Under the pieces are notes generated by a model. It was not told where the DNA came from, made no database searches, and was given only the letters and a program-made list of their open reading frames with translations. Positions 27,221 to 35,598 of a stretch of DNA of 64,000 bases are shown one piece after another; position 1 is the first letter of the stretch, and every line of letters begins with the position of its first letter. The position numbers and the translations under genes are program-made. This stretch comes from Trichococcus sp. K1Tr (GTDB lineage: Bacteria; Bacillota; Bacilli; Lactobacillales; Aerococcaceae), in NCBI RefSeq assembly GCF_028309625.1, contig NZ_JAQMHR010000011.1, forward strand, positions 1 through 64,000. The letters run 5' to 3'.

Positions 27221-27428
27221 CCTTTCTCCTAACGGTGAAACAATCAGTGCAACAAATCGATTATAACTTTCTGGTGATGCCTTCATTATATCAAAAGTCA
27301 GGCTTGAAAAGATACAGAAACCTGTCATCTTGGTGGCCGTTGGGCAGAAAAATGTTACAGGCAAGAGTGTACAGATTGTTCGTTAATGGTAAAATTACGG
27401 AAGACTCGAAACAGAAAGGGCTGTTACT

Positions 27429-27809
27429 ATGAAATTTGAAAAAATTCACCATGTGGCGATCATCGCCTCCGATTATGAGGCATCCAAAGCCTTCTACACT
27501 GAGGTGTTGGAATTGCCGATCATCCGCGAAAACTACCGGGCGGAAAGGGATTCCTACAAGCTCGATCTCAAGCTGGGGGAGAGCGAAATCGAGCTGTTCT
27601 CTTTTCCGAATCCGCCTGAGCGTCCGAGCGGTCCGGAATCAGTCGGGCTCCGTCATCTTTGCTTCTATGTGGAGGATGTCGAGGCGACTGTGGCTGAATT
27701 GAACCGCAAGGGCGTGGAAACTGAGCCGATCCGGATGGATGACTACACGAACAAAAAATTCACTTTTTTCAAGGATCCGGACGGCTTGCCGCTGGAATTG
27801 CATGAATAA
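27429..27809 (+). CDS. VOC-family (glyoxalase-like) protein
   Basis: A 126-residue vicinal-oxygen-chelate protein with two beta-alpha-beta-beta-beta modules. Candidate metal ligands are His8 (IHHVAIIASDY), the Glu in IELFSFP, His in LRHLCFYVEDV and Glu in GLPLELHE, the four expected positions. It is closest in style to the YaeR/GloA2 group, whose substrate is not known; a true glyoxalase I activity cannot be claimed. The ATG follows AGAAAGGG. It is a single gene with its own terminator. Confidence 0.88.
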   Translation: MKFEKIHHVAIIASDYEASKAFYTEVLELPIIRENYRAERDSYKLDLKLGESEIELFSFPNPPERPSGPESVGLRHLCFYVEDVEATVAELNRKGVETEPIRMDDYTNKKFTFFKDPDGLPLELHE

Positions 27810-27819
27810 AGATTAGTCG

Positions 27820-27858
27820 AAACGGGGAGCGTCTCATTTGAGGCGCTCCCCGTTTTTT
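27820..27858 (+). terminator. terminator of VOC gene
   Basis: AAACGGGGAGCG and CGCTCCCCGTTT form a strong stem followed by a T run. Confidence 0.92.
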
Positions 27859-27927
27859 TCGGCCGTCCCAACCAATCTTACTGGCTGGGGATTTCATTTT
27901 TTCCCCCTCTAGCTCTGGGAACCCCAT

Positions 27928-28060
27928 CAGCTCCGGTGAGGGCCCCTTCGCCGGAGTACAGTGTTGCTAATCGTTATCAACTCCGGCAAGGCCGATCTCA
28001 TCGGAGAACGCATGGAAAATTACGGTCCGAACTTCGGCGAAGCCTTTGTTCACCGGAGTT
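27928..28060 (+). repeat. triple-hairpin intergenic repeat, copy A
   Basis: Three hairpins in a row, each with CTCCGG / CCGGAG-type ends: 27931-27956, 27981-28006 and 28030-28060. The starts are 50 and 49 bases apart. The same arrangement with the same spacings recurs at 61047-61178 (copy B). The shared words include ATCGGAGAACGCA and TTCACCGGAG. It carries no gene. It lies after the terminator of a gene and before the PTS promoter. Confidence 0.85.
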
Positions 28061-28083
28061 CAGAGCAGCCGCCTCCGATCGAG

Positions 28084-28127
28084 GTGACGCATTCATCTTT
28101 TCAAAACTATAATTTGTAAACACAAAT
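28084..28127 (+). promoter_or_regulatory. promoter and GntR operator of PTS/GH1 operon
   Basis: The -10 box TATAAT (28108-28113) follows GTGACG at 18 bases. It runs straight into ATTTGTAAACACAAAT (28112-28127), an inverted repeat that differs by one base from the site in front of the GntR gene at 31087-31102. A repressor bound here would cover the -10 box. A half-site-like ATTTACAA follows at about 28139. Confidence 0.7.
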
Positions 28128-28244
28128 ATTAAATAGGTATTTACAACGTGTGGGAAAGGGGTTACAATATGAAAAAGAGAGTTGGAGGAGGCAACTCAAT
28201 CATCAATCAGAATAATCAGAACAAACAGTCTAGGAGGAAAAAGA

Positions 28245-29582
28245 ATGGAAAATGCGAAGTGGATTGAACGTTTGAATATGATCGCCTATAAGATCAATGA
28301 TTTGAAATATATCATCGCAATCAAAAATGCCTTTTCAATGTTGTTGCCGGTCATCATCACGGGTGCTTTTGCCACCTTGTTTTCGAACATGGTGTTCGAT
28401 TCAACGAATGGATTGGCCCAATTTGAGGCTTTACGGTTCTTGGAACAAATGAAACCGATTACGCAGGCGATCAACTATGCCACCATGAACCTGATGACGA
28501 TCGGTGCGGTTTTTCTGATCGGGATCGAAGTCGCCAAACTGAACAAAGTATCCGATCATTTCGCCGGGCTGTTGGCGGTCATCAGTTATGTCGCGACCAT
28601 CCCGACGACGATTGAGGTTCTGTTTGAAGAGACGCCGGTTCCGGTGACAAATGTCCTTTCCAGCAATTATACAGGGTCCCGCGGTTTATTCCTGGGTATG
28701 TTCATCGCCATCTTATCCGTTGAACTGTACACCTGGTTGAGCAAACAGGAACGATTGAAGATCACAATGCCGGATACGGTCCCTACGAATGTTTCCCGCG
28801 GTTTTTCTGCTTTGATTCCGACTATTTTGACGGTGTCACTGATTGCGGCAGGTGCCCATCTGATTTTCATGATCACGGGTTTGACTTTGTATGACATCAT
28901 TTATACGACCATCCAAGCGCCGCTTGCGAAAGTCGTTCAAGGCTTACCGGGTATCCTGTTGCTGATGTTCGTCTCACAGATTTTCTGGGTGATCGGGATC
29001 CACGGTAACCAAATGATCAAACCGATCCGCGAGCCGATTTTGTTGGCTGCCATCGCTGAAAATACAGCCGCTTTTGAAGCCGGCAAGGAAATTCCGAACA
29101 TCATCAACATGCCATTCTGGGATATGTACATGAGCATGGGTGGATCCGGCGTTACGATTGGTCTCTTGATCGCCGTCTTCTTGGTTTCGAAGCGCGCCGA
29201 CTTCAAGGAAATCGGCAAACTGTCTGTAGGCCCCGGACTATTCAACATCAATGAACCGCTTATTTTCGGGATGCCGATCATGCTGAATCCGATCATGGCG
29301 ATCCCGTTCATCTTGACGCCGCTGGTTACAGGTACAATTGGTTACTTCGCGACGGTAATCGGATTTGCCGGCAAGGCGGTTGTGATGGTTCCTTGGACAA
29401 CGCCACCATTGATCAGCGGCTATCTTGCGACAGCAGGCAGCCTGGGTGCGGTCGCTACACAACTGATCTGCATCGCTGTTTCCGTGTTGATCTATCTGCC
29501 GTTCGTGAAGGCCAGCAATCGTGCGCTTGCAGTGGAACCAGAAATCGAAAAAGAAGCAGAAGTGGCGGCAGCCATCGAATAA
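28245..29582 (+). CDS. PTS EIIC permease, lactose/cellobiose family
   Basis: A 445-residue EIIC of the lactose/cellobiose group with about ten membrane helices. Recognisable family segments are KIINDLKYIIAIKNAFSMLLPVII-like entry (residues 12-35), IFWVIGIHGNQMIKPI and GPGLFNINEPLIFGMPI, the latter being the substrate-binding NEP loop. It phosphorylates beta-glucosides during import, together with IIA and IIB proteins that are not encoded nearby. ATG 28245 follows CTAGGAGGAAAA. It starts a two-gene operon with the GH1 gene below. Confidence 0.92.
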   Translation: MENAKWIERLNMIAYKINDLKYIIAIKNAFSMLLPVIITGAFATLFSNMVFDSTNGLAQFEALRFLEQMKPITQAINYATMNLMTIGAVFLIGIEVAKLNKVSDHFAGLLAVISYVATIPTTIEVLFEETPVPVTNVLSSNYTGSRGLFLGMFIAILSVELYTWLSKQERLKITMPDTVPTNVSRGFSALIPTILTVSLIAAGAHLIFMITGLTLYDIIYTTIQAPLAKVVQGLPGILLLMFVSQIFWVIGIHGNQMIKPIREPILLAAIAENTAAFEAGKEIPNIINMPFWDMYMSMGGSGVTIGLLIAVFLVSKRADFKEIGKLSVGPGLFNINEPLIFGMPIMLNPIMAIPFILTPLVTGTIGYFATVIGFAGKAVVMVPWTTPPLISGYLATAGSLGAVATQLICIAVSVLIYLPFVKASNRALAVEPEIEKEAEVAAAIE

Positions 29583-29612
29583 TGAAAGATTTGAACAGAA
29601 AGGGGCATGAGT

Positions 29613-31028
29613 ATGATTAAAAATATACCTGAAGGATTCATCTTGGGAGCATCTTCTTCTGCATGGCAGACAGAAGGCTGGAAGGGAAAAAAAGAAGGAC
29701 AGGATTCCTACTTGGATATGTGGTACAAAGAGGAGCCTTTCGTATGGCATGAAGGCTATGGACCGGCTGGAGCGACCTCATTCTATGACCGCTACCACGA
29801 AGATGTAGTTTTGATGAAAAAAATCGGTCTGACGCATTACCGAACGTCGATCAACTGGGCGCGCTTCTTTACGGACTATGAAAATTCGGTAGTCGATGAA
29901 GACTATGCCCAGCACATCAGCGATGTCGTGGATGCACTGCTCGAGGCCGGAGTCGAACCGATGCTTTGCCTTGAACATTACGAAGTCCCTGCTTATCTGA
30001 TGGAGAAATACGAGGGCTGGAGCTCGAAGCATGTTGTCGATCTCTATGCGAAGTATGCCGAAATAGCGTTCGATCGCTATGCGGACCGCGTCAAGCATTG
30101 GTTCACTTTCAACGAGCCGATCGTGGTCCAGACGCGTGTGTACCTTGATGCCATCCGCTATCCGCATGAGCAAGACACGGCGAAATGGATGCAATGGAAT
30201 TTCAACAAGGTGATCGCCACGGCACGGGCAGTCCAAATTTTCCATGAAAAAGGCTACAGCGGTAAGATTGGAGCCATCCTGAATCCGGAGGTGACCTACG
30301 CGCGGTCCTCATCGCCGGCGGATCAAAAAGCCGCTCGGATGTATGATCTTTTGCATAACCGTATTTTTCTGGATCCATTGGTGAAGGGGGAGTATCCTGA
30401 AGAGTTGTTCGATGTGCTCGCGAAGCACGCGATCCCGTTTGAATATTCCGAAGAGGAACTGCTTATCATCAAAGAAAATACGGTGGACTATCTAGGGATC
30501 AATCTGTATTTCCCGAAACGGGTCCGGTCGCCGCGTTACGAGTGGAACAAGGAGACGCCGTTCCATCCGGAATACTATTACGAAGAGTTCTCTCTGCCTG
30601 GCAGAAGGATGAACACCTCGCGCGGCTGGGAAATCTACCCACAAATCATGTATGATATGGCCATGCGCCTGAAATCCGAATACGGAAATATTCCATGGTT
30701 TGTTGCGGAAAGCGGGATGGGCATCGAGCAGGAGGAGCGCTTTGCAGACAGCAAGGGCACCATCCAGGATGATTACCGCATCGCTTATATCACTGAACAC
30801 TTGAGTTCCTTGTTGGATGCTGTCCAGGACGGGGCGAACTGCAAGGGCTACATGCTGTGGGCCTTCACCGATTGTGTCTCGCCGATGAATGCCTTCAAGA
30901 ACCGCTACGGACTTGTGCGGATCGATCTGGAGGACGATAAGAAGCGTTCCCTGAAGCAGTCGGGCTATTGGTACCGGGATCTTATCAAAAGCAAACGACT
31001 TGAAGTGGCGGAGCACACATATAAGTGA
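29613..31028 (+). CDS. GH1 phospho-beta-glycosidase, partner of the PTS permease
   Basis: A 471-residue family 1 enzyme that splits the phospho-disaccharide made by the upstream PTS. It starts PEGFILGASSSAWQTEGW. The acid/base Glu is in WFTFNEPIVV and the nucleophile Glu in FVAESGMGIE. The phosphate-binding region is TDCVSPMNAFKNRYGLVRID, with the Ser/Lys/Tyr pattern. ATG 29613 sits seven bases after AAAGGGG, 30 bases after the permease. Whether the sugar is a beta-glucoside or beta-galactoside is not clear from the sequence. Confidence 0.92.
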   Translation: MIKNIPEGFILGASSSAWQTEGWKGKKEGQDSYLDMWYKEEPFVWHEGYGPAGATSFYDRYHEDVVLMKKIGLTHYRTSINWARFFTDYENSVVDEDYAQHISDVVDALLEAGVEPMLCLEHYEVPAYLMEKYEGWSSKHVVDLYAKYAEIAFDRYADRVKHWFTFNEPIVVQTRVYLDAIRYPHEQDTAKWMQWNFNKVIATARAVQIFHEKGYSGKIGAILNPEVTYARSSSPADQKAARMYDLLHNRIFLDPLVKGEYPEELFDVLAKHAIPFEYSEEELLIIKENTVDYLGINLYFPKRVRSPRYEWNKETPFHPEYYYEEFSLPGRRMNTSRGWEIYPQIMYDMAMRLKSEYGNIPWFVAESGMGIEQEERFADSKGTIQDDYRIAYITEHLSSLLDAVQDGANCKGYMLWAFTDCVSPMNAFKNRYGLVRIDLEDDKKRSLKQSGYWYRDLIKSKRLEVAEHTYK

Positions 31029-31065
31029 CATCTGTATTTCCTCATGTCTGTTGACCAGTTGTCTA

Positions 31066-31102
31066 TGTTATAATCAACATGGAGAGATTTGTAAATACAA
31101 AT
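31066..31102 (+). promoter_or_regulatory. promoter and operator of the GntR gene
   Basis: An extended -10 box TGTTATAAT (31066-31074) is followed by the perfect inverted repeat ATTTGTAAATACAAAT (31087-31102), 12 bases on. The matching site at the PTS promoter indicates one regulator controlling both. Confidence 0.75.
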
Positions 31103-31133
31103 TTTCGTATCACGTAGATAAGTGGTGAAGGAC

Positions 31134-31865
31134 ATGGCAAAATACAAAGAAGTTGCAAATGAAATCAGAAAAAGAATCAAAAGCGGAATCTATCATTCCG
31201 AAGAAAAAATTCCCGACCAGGAATCATTGGCGAAGGAGTTCGGCACTAGCCGCGTGACGGTAAAAAAAGCGCTCGATATGCTGAGCGTCGCCGGGTTGGT
31301 GTACACGATCCAAGGTTCAGGGACCTATGTGAAGAAAAATGCGGTCAATCTGGCCGAGCAGAGCATCCAAATCGGCCAGAACGTCGGCTTGACCGCTGCA
31401 GCCGGAGAACGACTGGAACTGAAGACGGAAGTGCTGGACTTCAACGTCCGCTTCCCGGATGAGGAAGAATGCAATCAACTGAGCATCACGCAGGAAGAAC
31501 CCGTCTATGACATCAAACGGTTGCGGATACTGGATGAAAAACCGTATTCTTTGGAGCATACGATCATCCCGATTGTGCTGGCGCCGAACATCACGAAGGA
31601 CATCCTGAACCGCTCCTTGTATGACTATCTCCAAGGGGATTTGGGTATCGTCTTTGGCGACAACCGGCAGACCGTCCGAGCGGTCAAACCGGATGAGAAC
31701 GACAAAAAATATCTGCAGTGTTCCAATGAAGATCCGGTACTTGAAGTCAGCAAAGTCATGTTCCTGGAAAGAGGGACGCCCTTGGAATATTCAATCGTGC
31801 ATCATCGCTATGACATGGTGGAGATGTCCTTCATCAACGTCAGCCGGGACGGACTGTTGGGATAG
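31134..31865 (+). CDS. GntR/HutC-family regulator of the beta-glucoside operon
   Basis: A 243-residue repressor-type regulator. The winged helix-turn-helix is at 1-70 (YKEVANEIRKRIKSGIY, LAKEFGTSRVTVKKALDML, IQGSGTYV), and a UTRA effector domain runs from about 85 to the end (VYDIKRLRILDEKPYSLEHT, VLEVSKVMFLERGTPLEYS). Such proteins respond to a sugar phosphate. Start at ATG 31134 by family alignment; its ribosome site (GTGAAGGA) is close. It probably represses itself and the PTS/GH1 operon through the two identical-type operators. Confidence 0.9.
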   Translation: MAKYKEVANEIRKRIKSGIYHSEEKIPDQESLAKEFGTSRVTVKKALDMLSVAGLVYTIQGSGTYVKKNAVNLAEQSIQIGQNVGLTAAAGERLELKTEVLDFNVRFPDEEECNQLSITQEEPVYDIKRLRILDEKPYSLEHTIIPIVLAPNITKDILNRSLYDYLQGDLGIVFGDNRQTVRAVKPDENDKKYLQCSNEDPVLEVSKVMFLERGTPLEYSIVHHRYDMVEMSFINVSRDGLLG

Positions 31866-31936
31866 CTTTTACGGACAATGAGGTTGCGCGGCAACTTTCG
31901 TTGTCCGTTTTCCGTAAAAGCTTTGCGTTACAATAA

Positions 31937-31950
31937 TGAAAACGCTATAC
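31937..31950 (+). promoter_or_regulatory. cre-like site before aldo/keto reductase gene
   Basis: TGAAAACGCTATAC matches the CcpA consensus at 13 of 14 positions, 30 bases before the start codon. Confidence 0.5.
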
Positions 31951-31979
31951 TAGGTATATTAACTTGTTGAGGTGATGAC

Positions 31980-32969
31980 ATGTATCAACCGGCACAAAAC
32001 AGATATGACAAAATGATTTATAACCGCGTAGGCAACAGCGGTCTGAAACTGCCTGCCATTTCCCTAGGGCTTTGGCATAACTTCGGCGAGGTGGATCTGT
32101 TCGAAAACTCGCGCAAAATGGTCCAACGCGCCTTCGATCTGGGGATCACCCATTTCGATTTGGCGAACAACTACGGTCCGCCTCCAGGCAGCGCGGAAGA
32201 AACATTCGGCAAGATTTTGAAAAAGGACTTCCTGCCTTACCGGGATGAAATGATCATTTCCAGCAAGGCCGGCTATGATATGTGGCCCGGACCTTATGGG
32301 GAATGGGGCTCCAAAAAGTATTTGACGGCGAGCCTTGATCAAAGTCTGAAACGGATGGGGCTTGATTATGTGGATATTTTTTATTCGCATCGTCCGGATC
32401 CGGAAACACCATTCGAAGAAACTGCGCAAGCATTGGATCTGATGGTCCGTCAAGGGAAAGCACTATATATCGGTATTTCCAGCTATTCTGCGGAGCAGAC
32501 CACTGAAATTACAGCCATCTTCAAAGACTTGAAGACGCCGTTCATCATCCATCAACCGGTTTACAACATGTACAACCGTTGGATCGAGGATGGCCTGCAG
32601 GATGTTTTGACGGCCAACAAGTTGGGCTCCATCGCCTTCAGCCCGTTGGCGCAAGGCATGCTGACCGACCGTTATTTGCATGGTATTCCGGAAGATTCAC
32701 GTGCGGGCAGATCTTCTTCACCGTTCCTGAATGCGGAAGGGGTGCAGGTAACCATCGAGAAATCACGCGCTCTGAACGAAATCGCGCAAAGACGCGGACA
32801 AACATTGGCTGAGATGGCCGTGGCTTGGATTCTCCGCGACGGGAAAGTCACGAGCGTACTGATCGGCGCCAGCAGAGTGAGCCAAATCGATGACAACGTA
32901 AAAGCGTTGGAGAACCTTGATTTCAGCAATGAAGAATTGGATGAAATCGAAGCGGTATTGGCAAAATAA
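31980..32969 (+). CDS. aldo/keto reductase, YghZ/Gpr type
   Basis: A 329-residue NADPH-dependent reductase of the group that includes YghZ, an L-glyceraldehyde-3-phosphate reductase, and the potassium-channel beta subunits. The catalytic set is visible: Asp in HFDLANNYGPPPGSAEE, Tyr in the same loop, Lys in IISSKAGYDMWPGPYGE and His in DIFYSHRPDP. The YGPPPGSAEE and WPGPYGEWGSKKY segments are typical of the YghZ branch. ATG follows TGAGGTGATG. It is a single gene with its own cre-like site and terminator; the in vivo substrate is unknown. Confidence 0.88.
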   Translation: MYQPAQNRYDKMIYNRVGNSGLKLPAISLGLWHNFGEVDLFENSRKMVQRAFDLGITHFDLANNYGPPPGSAEETFGKILKKDFLPYRDEMIISSKAGYDMWPGPYGEWGSKKYLTASLDQSLKRMGLDYVDIFYSHRPDPETPFEETAQALDLMVRQGKALYIGISSYSAEQTTEITAIFKDLKTPFIIHQPVYNMYNRWIEDGLQDVLTANKLGSIAFSPLAQGMLTDRYLHGIPEDSRAGRSSSPFLNAEGVQVTIEKSRALNEIAQRRGQTLAEMAVAWILRDGKVTSVLIGASRVSQIDDNVKALENLDFSNEELDEIEAVLAK

Positions 32970-32981
32970 TAAAGTAGGAAC

Positions 32982-33026
32982 GGCTTCCCGAAGCGATGTT
33001 ATGCATCGTTCGGGGAGCTTTTTTTG
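32982..33026 (+). terminator. terminator of aldo/keto reductase gene
   Basis: GCTTCCCGAAGCGATG pairs with CATCGTTCGGGGAGC with one bulge; a seven-T run follows. Confidence 0.88.
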
Positions 33027-33209
33027 CTGTTCGAAGACCGTAATTACCTCAGTGCGCAGGCATCATGAACAGAAAATAGTATTACTATTTTGCAGAAATC
33101 TGCTTGCAGACAATCAGAATGTTGGGTAAAGTGGATAAGTACGCCCGGATTGTTCATCAGCAACAATCCAATCAGGCAAGCATCTTTATTCATAGAAAGG
33201 GGCAGTGAT

Positions 33210-34103
33210 ATGACAGACAGAAGAAAGGGACAGATCGGACTTATTTTTGTGACGATGATATGGGGTTCGGGATTCGTCGTGAGCGCCATATCTTTGGAGT
33301 ATTTTTCCCCCTACCAAATATTGACCATGCGTTTTTTGTTGGCATTTATACTGATGGGTGCAATTTTTTTCGGCCAGCTGAAGCATGCGACCAAAAAGAC
33401 TTATCTAAAAGGCATAGGTCTCGGAACCATCCTTTACCTGGCTTTCTTGTTTCAGACGGTGGGGCTGGTCTACACGACCCCTTCGAAGAACGCGTTCCTT
33501 ACCGCCTTCAATGTCGTGTTGGTGCCGTTCATAGGCGCACTGTTCTTCAAGAGGAAAGTGACGGCCCCGGCCATCGTGGGCGCGCTGTTGTCGATCGGCG
33601 GCATCGCCGTCATTTCCCTTACCGACTTCCACAGTGTAAACTTCGGGGATATGTTGACGCTGGTTTGCGCTCTGTTGTTCGCCTTGCAGATCATCTTCAC
33701 GAACCGGTTCGTGCTAGGTGAAAACATTTATGCATTGACCACCATCCAGATGGGCACTGCCACTCTCTTAGGGGTGCTCGTATCGCTCGCAAGGGGAGAA
33801 TTTTTGTTTCCGGCAGCCGCGGAAGGCTACTTTTCCATCATTTATTTGGGAACGGTCAGCACGATGCTGGGCTTTCTGATCCAAACGGCCTCGCAGCAGT
33901 TCACCAAAGAAACGGAAACAGCCATCATCCTGTCGTTGGAGGCCGTGTTCGGAATGGTCGCTTCGGCGCTTTTTCTGAAGGAAGAGATTACGTTGCGGAT
34001 GCTTATCGGAGCAGCGCTGATTCTGGCCGGCGTGCTTGTGGTGGAACTGAAGCCGAAGACAACCTTGACAGAACGACAGTCCATTAAGGATGTCCAGGAC
34101 TGA
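33210..34103 (+). CDS. EamA-family DMT-superfamily permease
   Basis: A 297-residue membrane protein with ten helices in two EamA repeats. The first repeat has TMIWGSGFVVSAISLEYFSP and the RFLLAF segment; the second ends with SLEAVFGMVASALFLKEEIT, the family signature. Such permeases export amino acids, metabolites or drugs; the substrate is unknown. The ATG at 33210 follows AGAAAGGGGCAG; a 40-codon upstream extension is ignored. The ~180 bases before it hold nothing recognisable. Confidence 0.88.
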   Translation: MTDRRKGQIGLIFVTMIWGSGFVVSAISLEYFSPYQILTMRFLLAFILMGAIFFGQLKHATKKTYLKGIGLGTILYLAFLFQTVGLVYTTPSKNAFLTAFNVVLVPFIGALFFKRKVTAPAIVGALLSIGGIAVISLTDFHSVNFGDMLTLVCALLFALQIIFTNRFVLGENIYALTTIQMGTATLLGVLVSLARGEFLFPAAAEGYFSIIYLGTVSTMLGFLIQTASQQFTKETETAIILSLEAVFGMVASALFLKEEITLRMLIGAALILAGVLVVELKPKTTLTERQSIKDVQD

Positions 34104-34135
34104 AGGTAATGGCAGTTTTTACGCTATCAACATGC

Positions 34136-34190
34136 AATAAAAGAAGGTGGACCGTAAATCATCCGGATTTACGGTCCACCTTCTTTTATT
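34136..34190. terminator. bidirectional terminator, perfect 24-bp stem
   Basis: AATAAAAGAAGGTGGACCGT continues to AAAT at 34159 and pairs perfectly with 34167-34190 round a 7-base loop, with T-rich ends on both strands. It serves the DMT gene and the convergent galM. Confidence 0.93.
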
Positions 34191-34195
34191 AGCTA

Positions 34196-35245
34196 TCAGT
34201 CTTGGATTTCGAATTTGTAGATTGTTTCAGCCGAATAGACTTCATCCGGTCGGAGCGTGATGTCGCCGAAGCCTTCTTGGTTGATGGCGTCAGGCAATGC
34301 CTGCGTCTCCAAGGTGATGCCCGCGTATTGGATGACCGGGCTGCCGGAGATCGTGTACTTATCGATGGCGGCGTTATGCATATAAATCACGACGCAATCC
34401 TGATCCGTATACATTTTGACGGTTCGGCCGGATTCCACATCGCTGAGGATCGCATCAGGGTTTCCATCATCGTGCTGCAGCAGGAAAGGATGGTCGAAGC
34501 CGGCGACTTTTTGGGTCTGCGGGTGGTTCTGTTCAGCGGCAACTGTAAGTTTTCCTCCATTGCGGAAGTCAAAAGCGGTCCCTTCTGCAGGCAACAAGGC
34601 TCCGGTGGGAAGGTTGCCGTCGCCCAATTCGGCAAAAACGGCGCTGTTCAGTTGCAGATCGTGCTGCAGGATTGGTTTGCTGATGTCGCCGCTCAGGTTG
34701 AAGTAGACATGATTGGTCGGGTTGAACAAAGTCGCCTGATCCGTCGTTGCCCGATAAGTGACTTTCCATTCGTTCTCGGCAGTGAGCGTATAGCTGACCG
34801 TTACCGAAAGTGTTCCGGGATAGCCGTTGGCGCCGTCCGCGTCGGTCGTTGTGAAATGGATGCTGGCTTCATCAGCGGATGCCTGGATCTCCGCATCCCA
34901 GACATGCGTATCCAATCCAGCCGGCCCTCCATGGAGCTGATTGCCCCCCTCATTCACGACCAATTGATGCGCCGTTCCGTCCAGATCAAAAGCCCCTTTG
35001 GTGATGCGTCCGGCGATCCGGCCGATAGTGGCTCCGTAATACGGGCGATGCGTCACGTAATCATCCAACGAATCCATTGCCAAAATAACGTTCTCCGTCT
35101 TTCCGTTTTTGTCAGGCATCAAAAGTTCCGTGATGGTGGCGCCGTAGGTCATCGCTGTCAGGGAGATGCCGTTCGGATTCGTCAAGGTATAAGCCACAAC
35201 ATCCTTTCCGTTGGCTTGCCCGATTATTGCTTCAGAAACTTTCAT
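34196..35245 (-). CDS. galM: aldose 1-epimerase
   Basis: A 349-residue mutarotase that interconverts the alpha and beta forms of sugars such as galactose and glucose. Conserved segments are NGISLTAMTYGATITELLMPD, GRIAGRITKGAF, NEGGNQLHGG, TNHVYFNLSGD (active-site His) and GITLETQALPDAINQ (active-site Glu). ATG 35245 follows GAGAGGGGAAAC; the open frame extends 21 codons further without a ribosome site. It is transcribed divergently from scrK, with a cre-like site and a palindrome between them. Confidence 0.93.
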   Translation of the reverse strand: MKVSEAIIGQANGKDVVAYTLTNPNGISLTAMTYGATITELLMPDKNGKTENVILAMDSLDDYVTHRPYYGATIGRIAGRITKGAFDLDGTAHQLVVNEGGNQLHGGPAGLDTHVWDAEIQASADEASIHFTTTDADGANGYPGTLSVTVSYTLTAENEWKVTYRATTDQATLFNPTNHVYFNLSGDISKPILQHDLQLNSAVFAELGDGNLPTGALLPAEGTAFDFRNGGKLTVAAEQNHPQTQKVAGFDHPFLLQHDDGNPDAILSDVESGRTVKMYTDQDCVVIYMHNAAIDKYTISGSPVIQYAGITLETQALPDAINQEGFGDITLRPDEVYSAETIYKFEIQD

Positions 35246-35336
35246 TTTGTTTCCCCTCTCGTGGTTGCTTAGATTTGAGCGAATGCACACATCCGCTGTA
35301 TTTTTCACTGAAATTGTAGATAAGTTTCCACTCTAT

Positions 35337-35350
35337 TGTAAGCGTTTGAA
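35337..35350. promoter_or_regulatory. cre-like site upstream of galM
   Basis: TGTAAGCGTTTGAA matches the CcpA consensus except for one base near the end. It is about 90 bases upstream of the galM start. Confidence 0.5.
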
Positions 35351-35391
35351 TTTTGTAAAGCAACAAAAATAGTAAAATATTTTATAATTTA

Positions 35392-35405
35392 AGTAAATAT
35401 TTACT
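35392..35405. promoter_or_regulatory. palindromic operator candidate before scrK
   Basis: AGTAAATATTTACT is a perfect 14-base palindrome directly after a TATAAT box. Its binder is unknown; it does not match the ATTTGTA...TACAAAT sites of the nearby GntR protein. Confidence 0.4.
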
Positions 35406-35598
35406 GATGGTTGTGACTTCATCAAAAAAAGTGCTGCATTTCAGCAGAAAATGCCTGAAAAACATGTTTCCGGTAACTGAAAGCGGTATAATGGGAAGAA
35501 GTGCGGGCATGCTGGATCATGACAAATCGGACGTCTTTTCATCTTGGTTCCGAGGGTGGCAACGCACGCGAAAACTAACCAATTGGAGTGATAAATTT

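Larger units (their letters stand above)
35246..35598. other. galM-scrK divergent control region
   Basis: About 350 bases without a convincing gene. They contain a cre-like site (35337-35350), a TATAAT (35383-35388), a perfect palindrome AGTAAATATTTACT (35392-35405) and a second TATAAT (35487-35492) with TGTTTC 16 bases before it, the best promoter for scrK. The transcript leader of scrK would be about 100 bases. Confidence 0.5.

Noticed and set aside
27928-28060. CRISPR array or tandem repeat
   Set aside because: The units are hairpins of differing sequence with no constant repeat and spacer pattern, and no cas genes are present.
34202-35272. Long open frame (356 codons) on the plus strand opposite galM
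   Set aside because: It is an antisense shadow of galM: no ribosome site, no domain, and the galM protein is well conserved.
35552-35565. GAGGGTGGCAACGC resembles the T-box antiterminator sequence
   Set aside because: The likely transcript leader is only about 100 bases, there is no specifier stem or competing terminator, and the gene is a fructokinase. A chance match is more likely.
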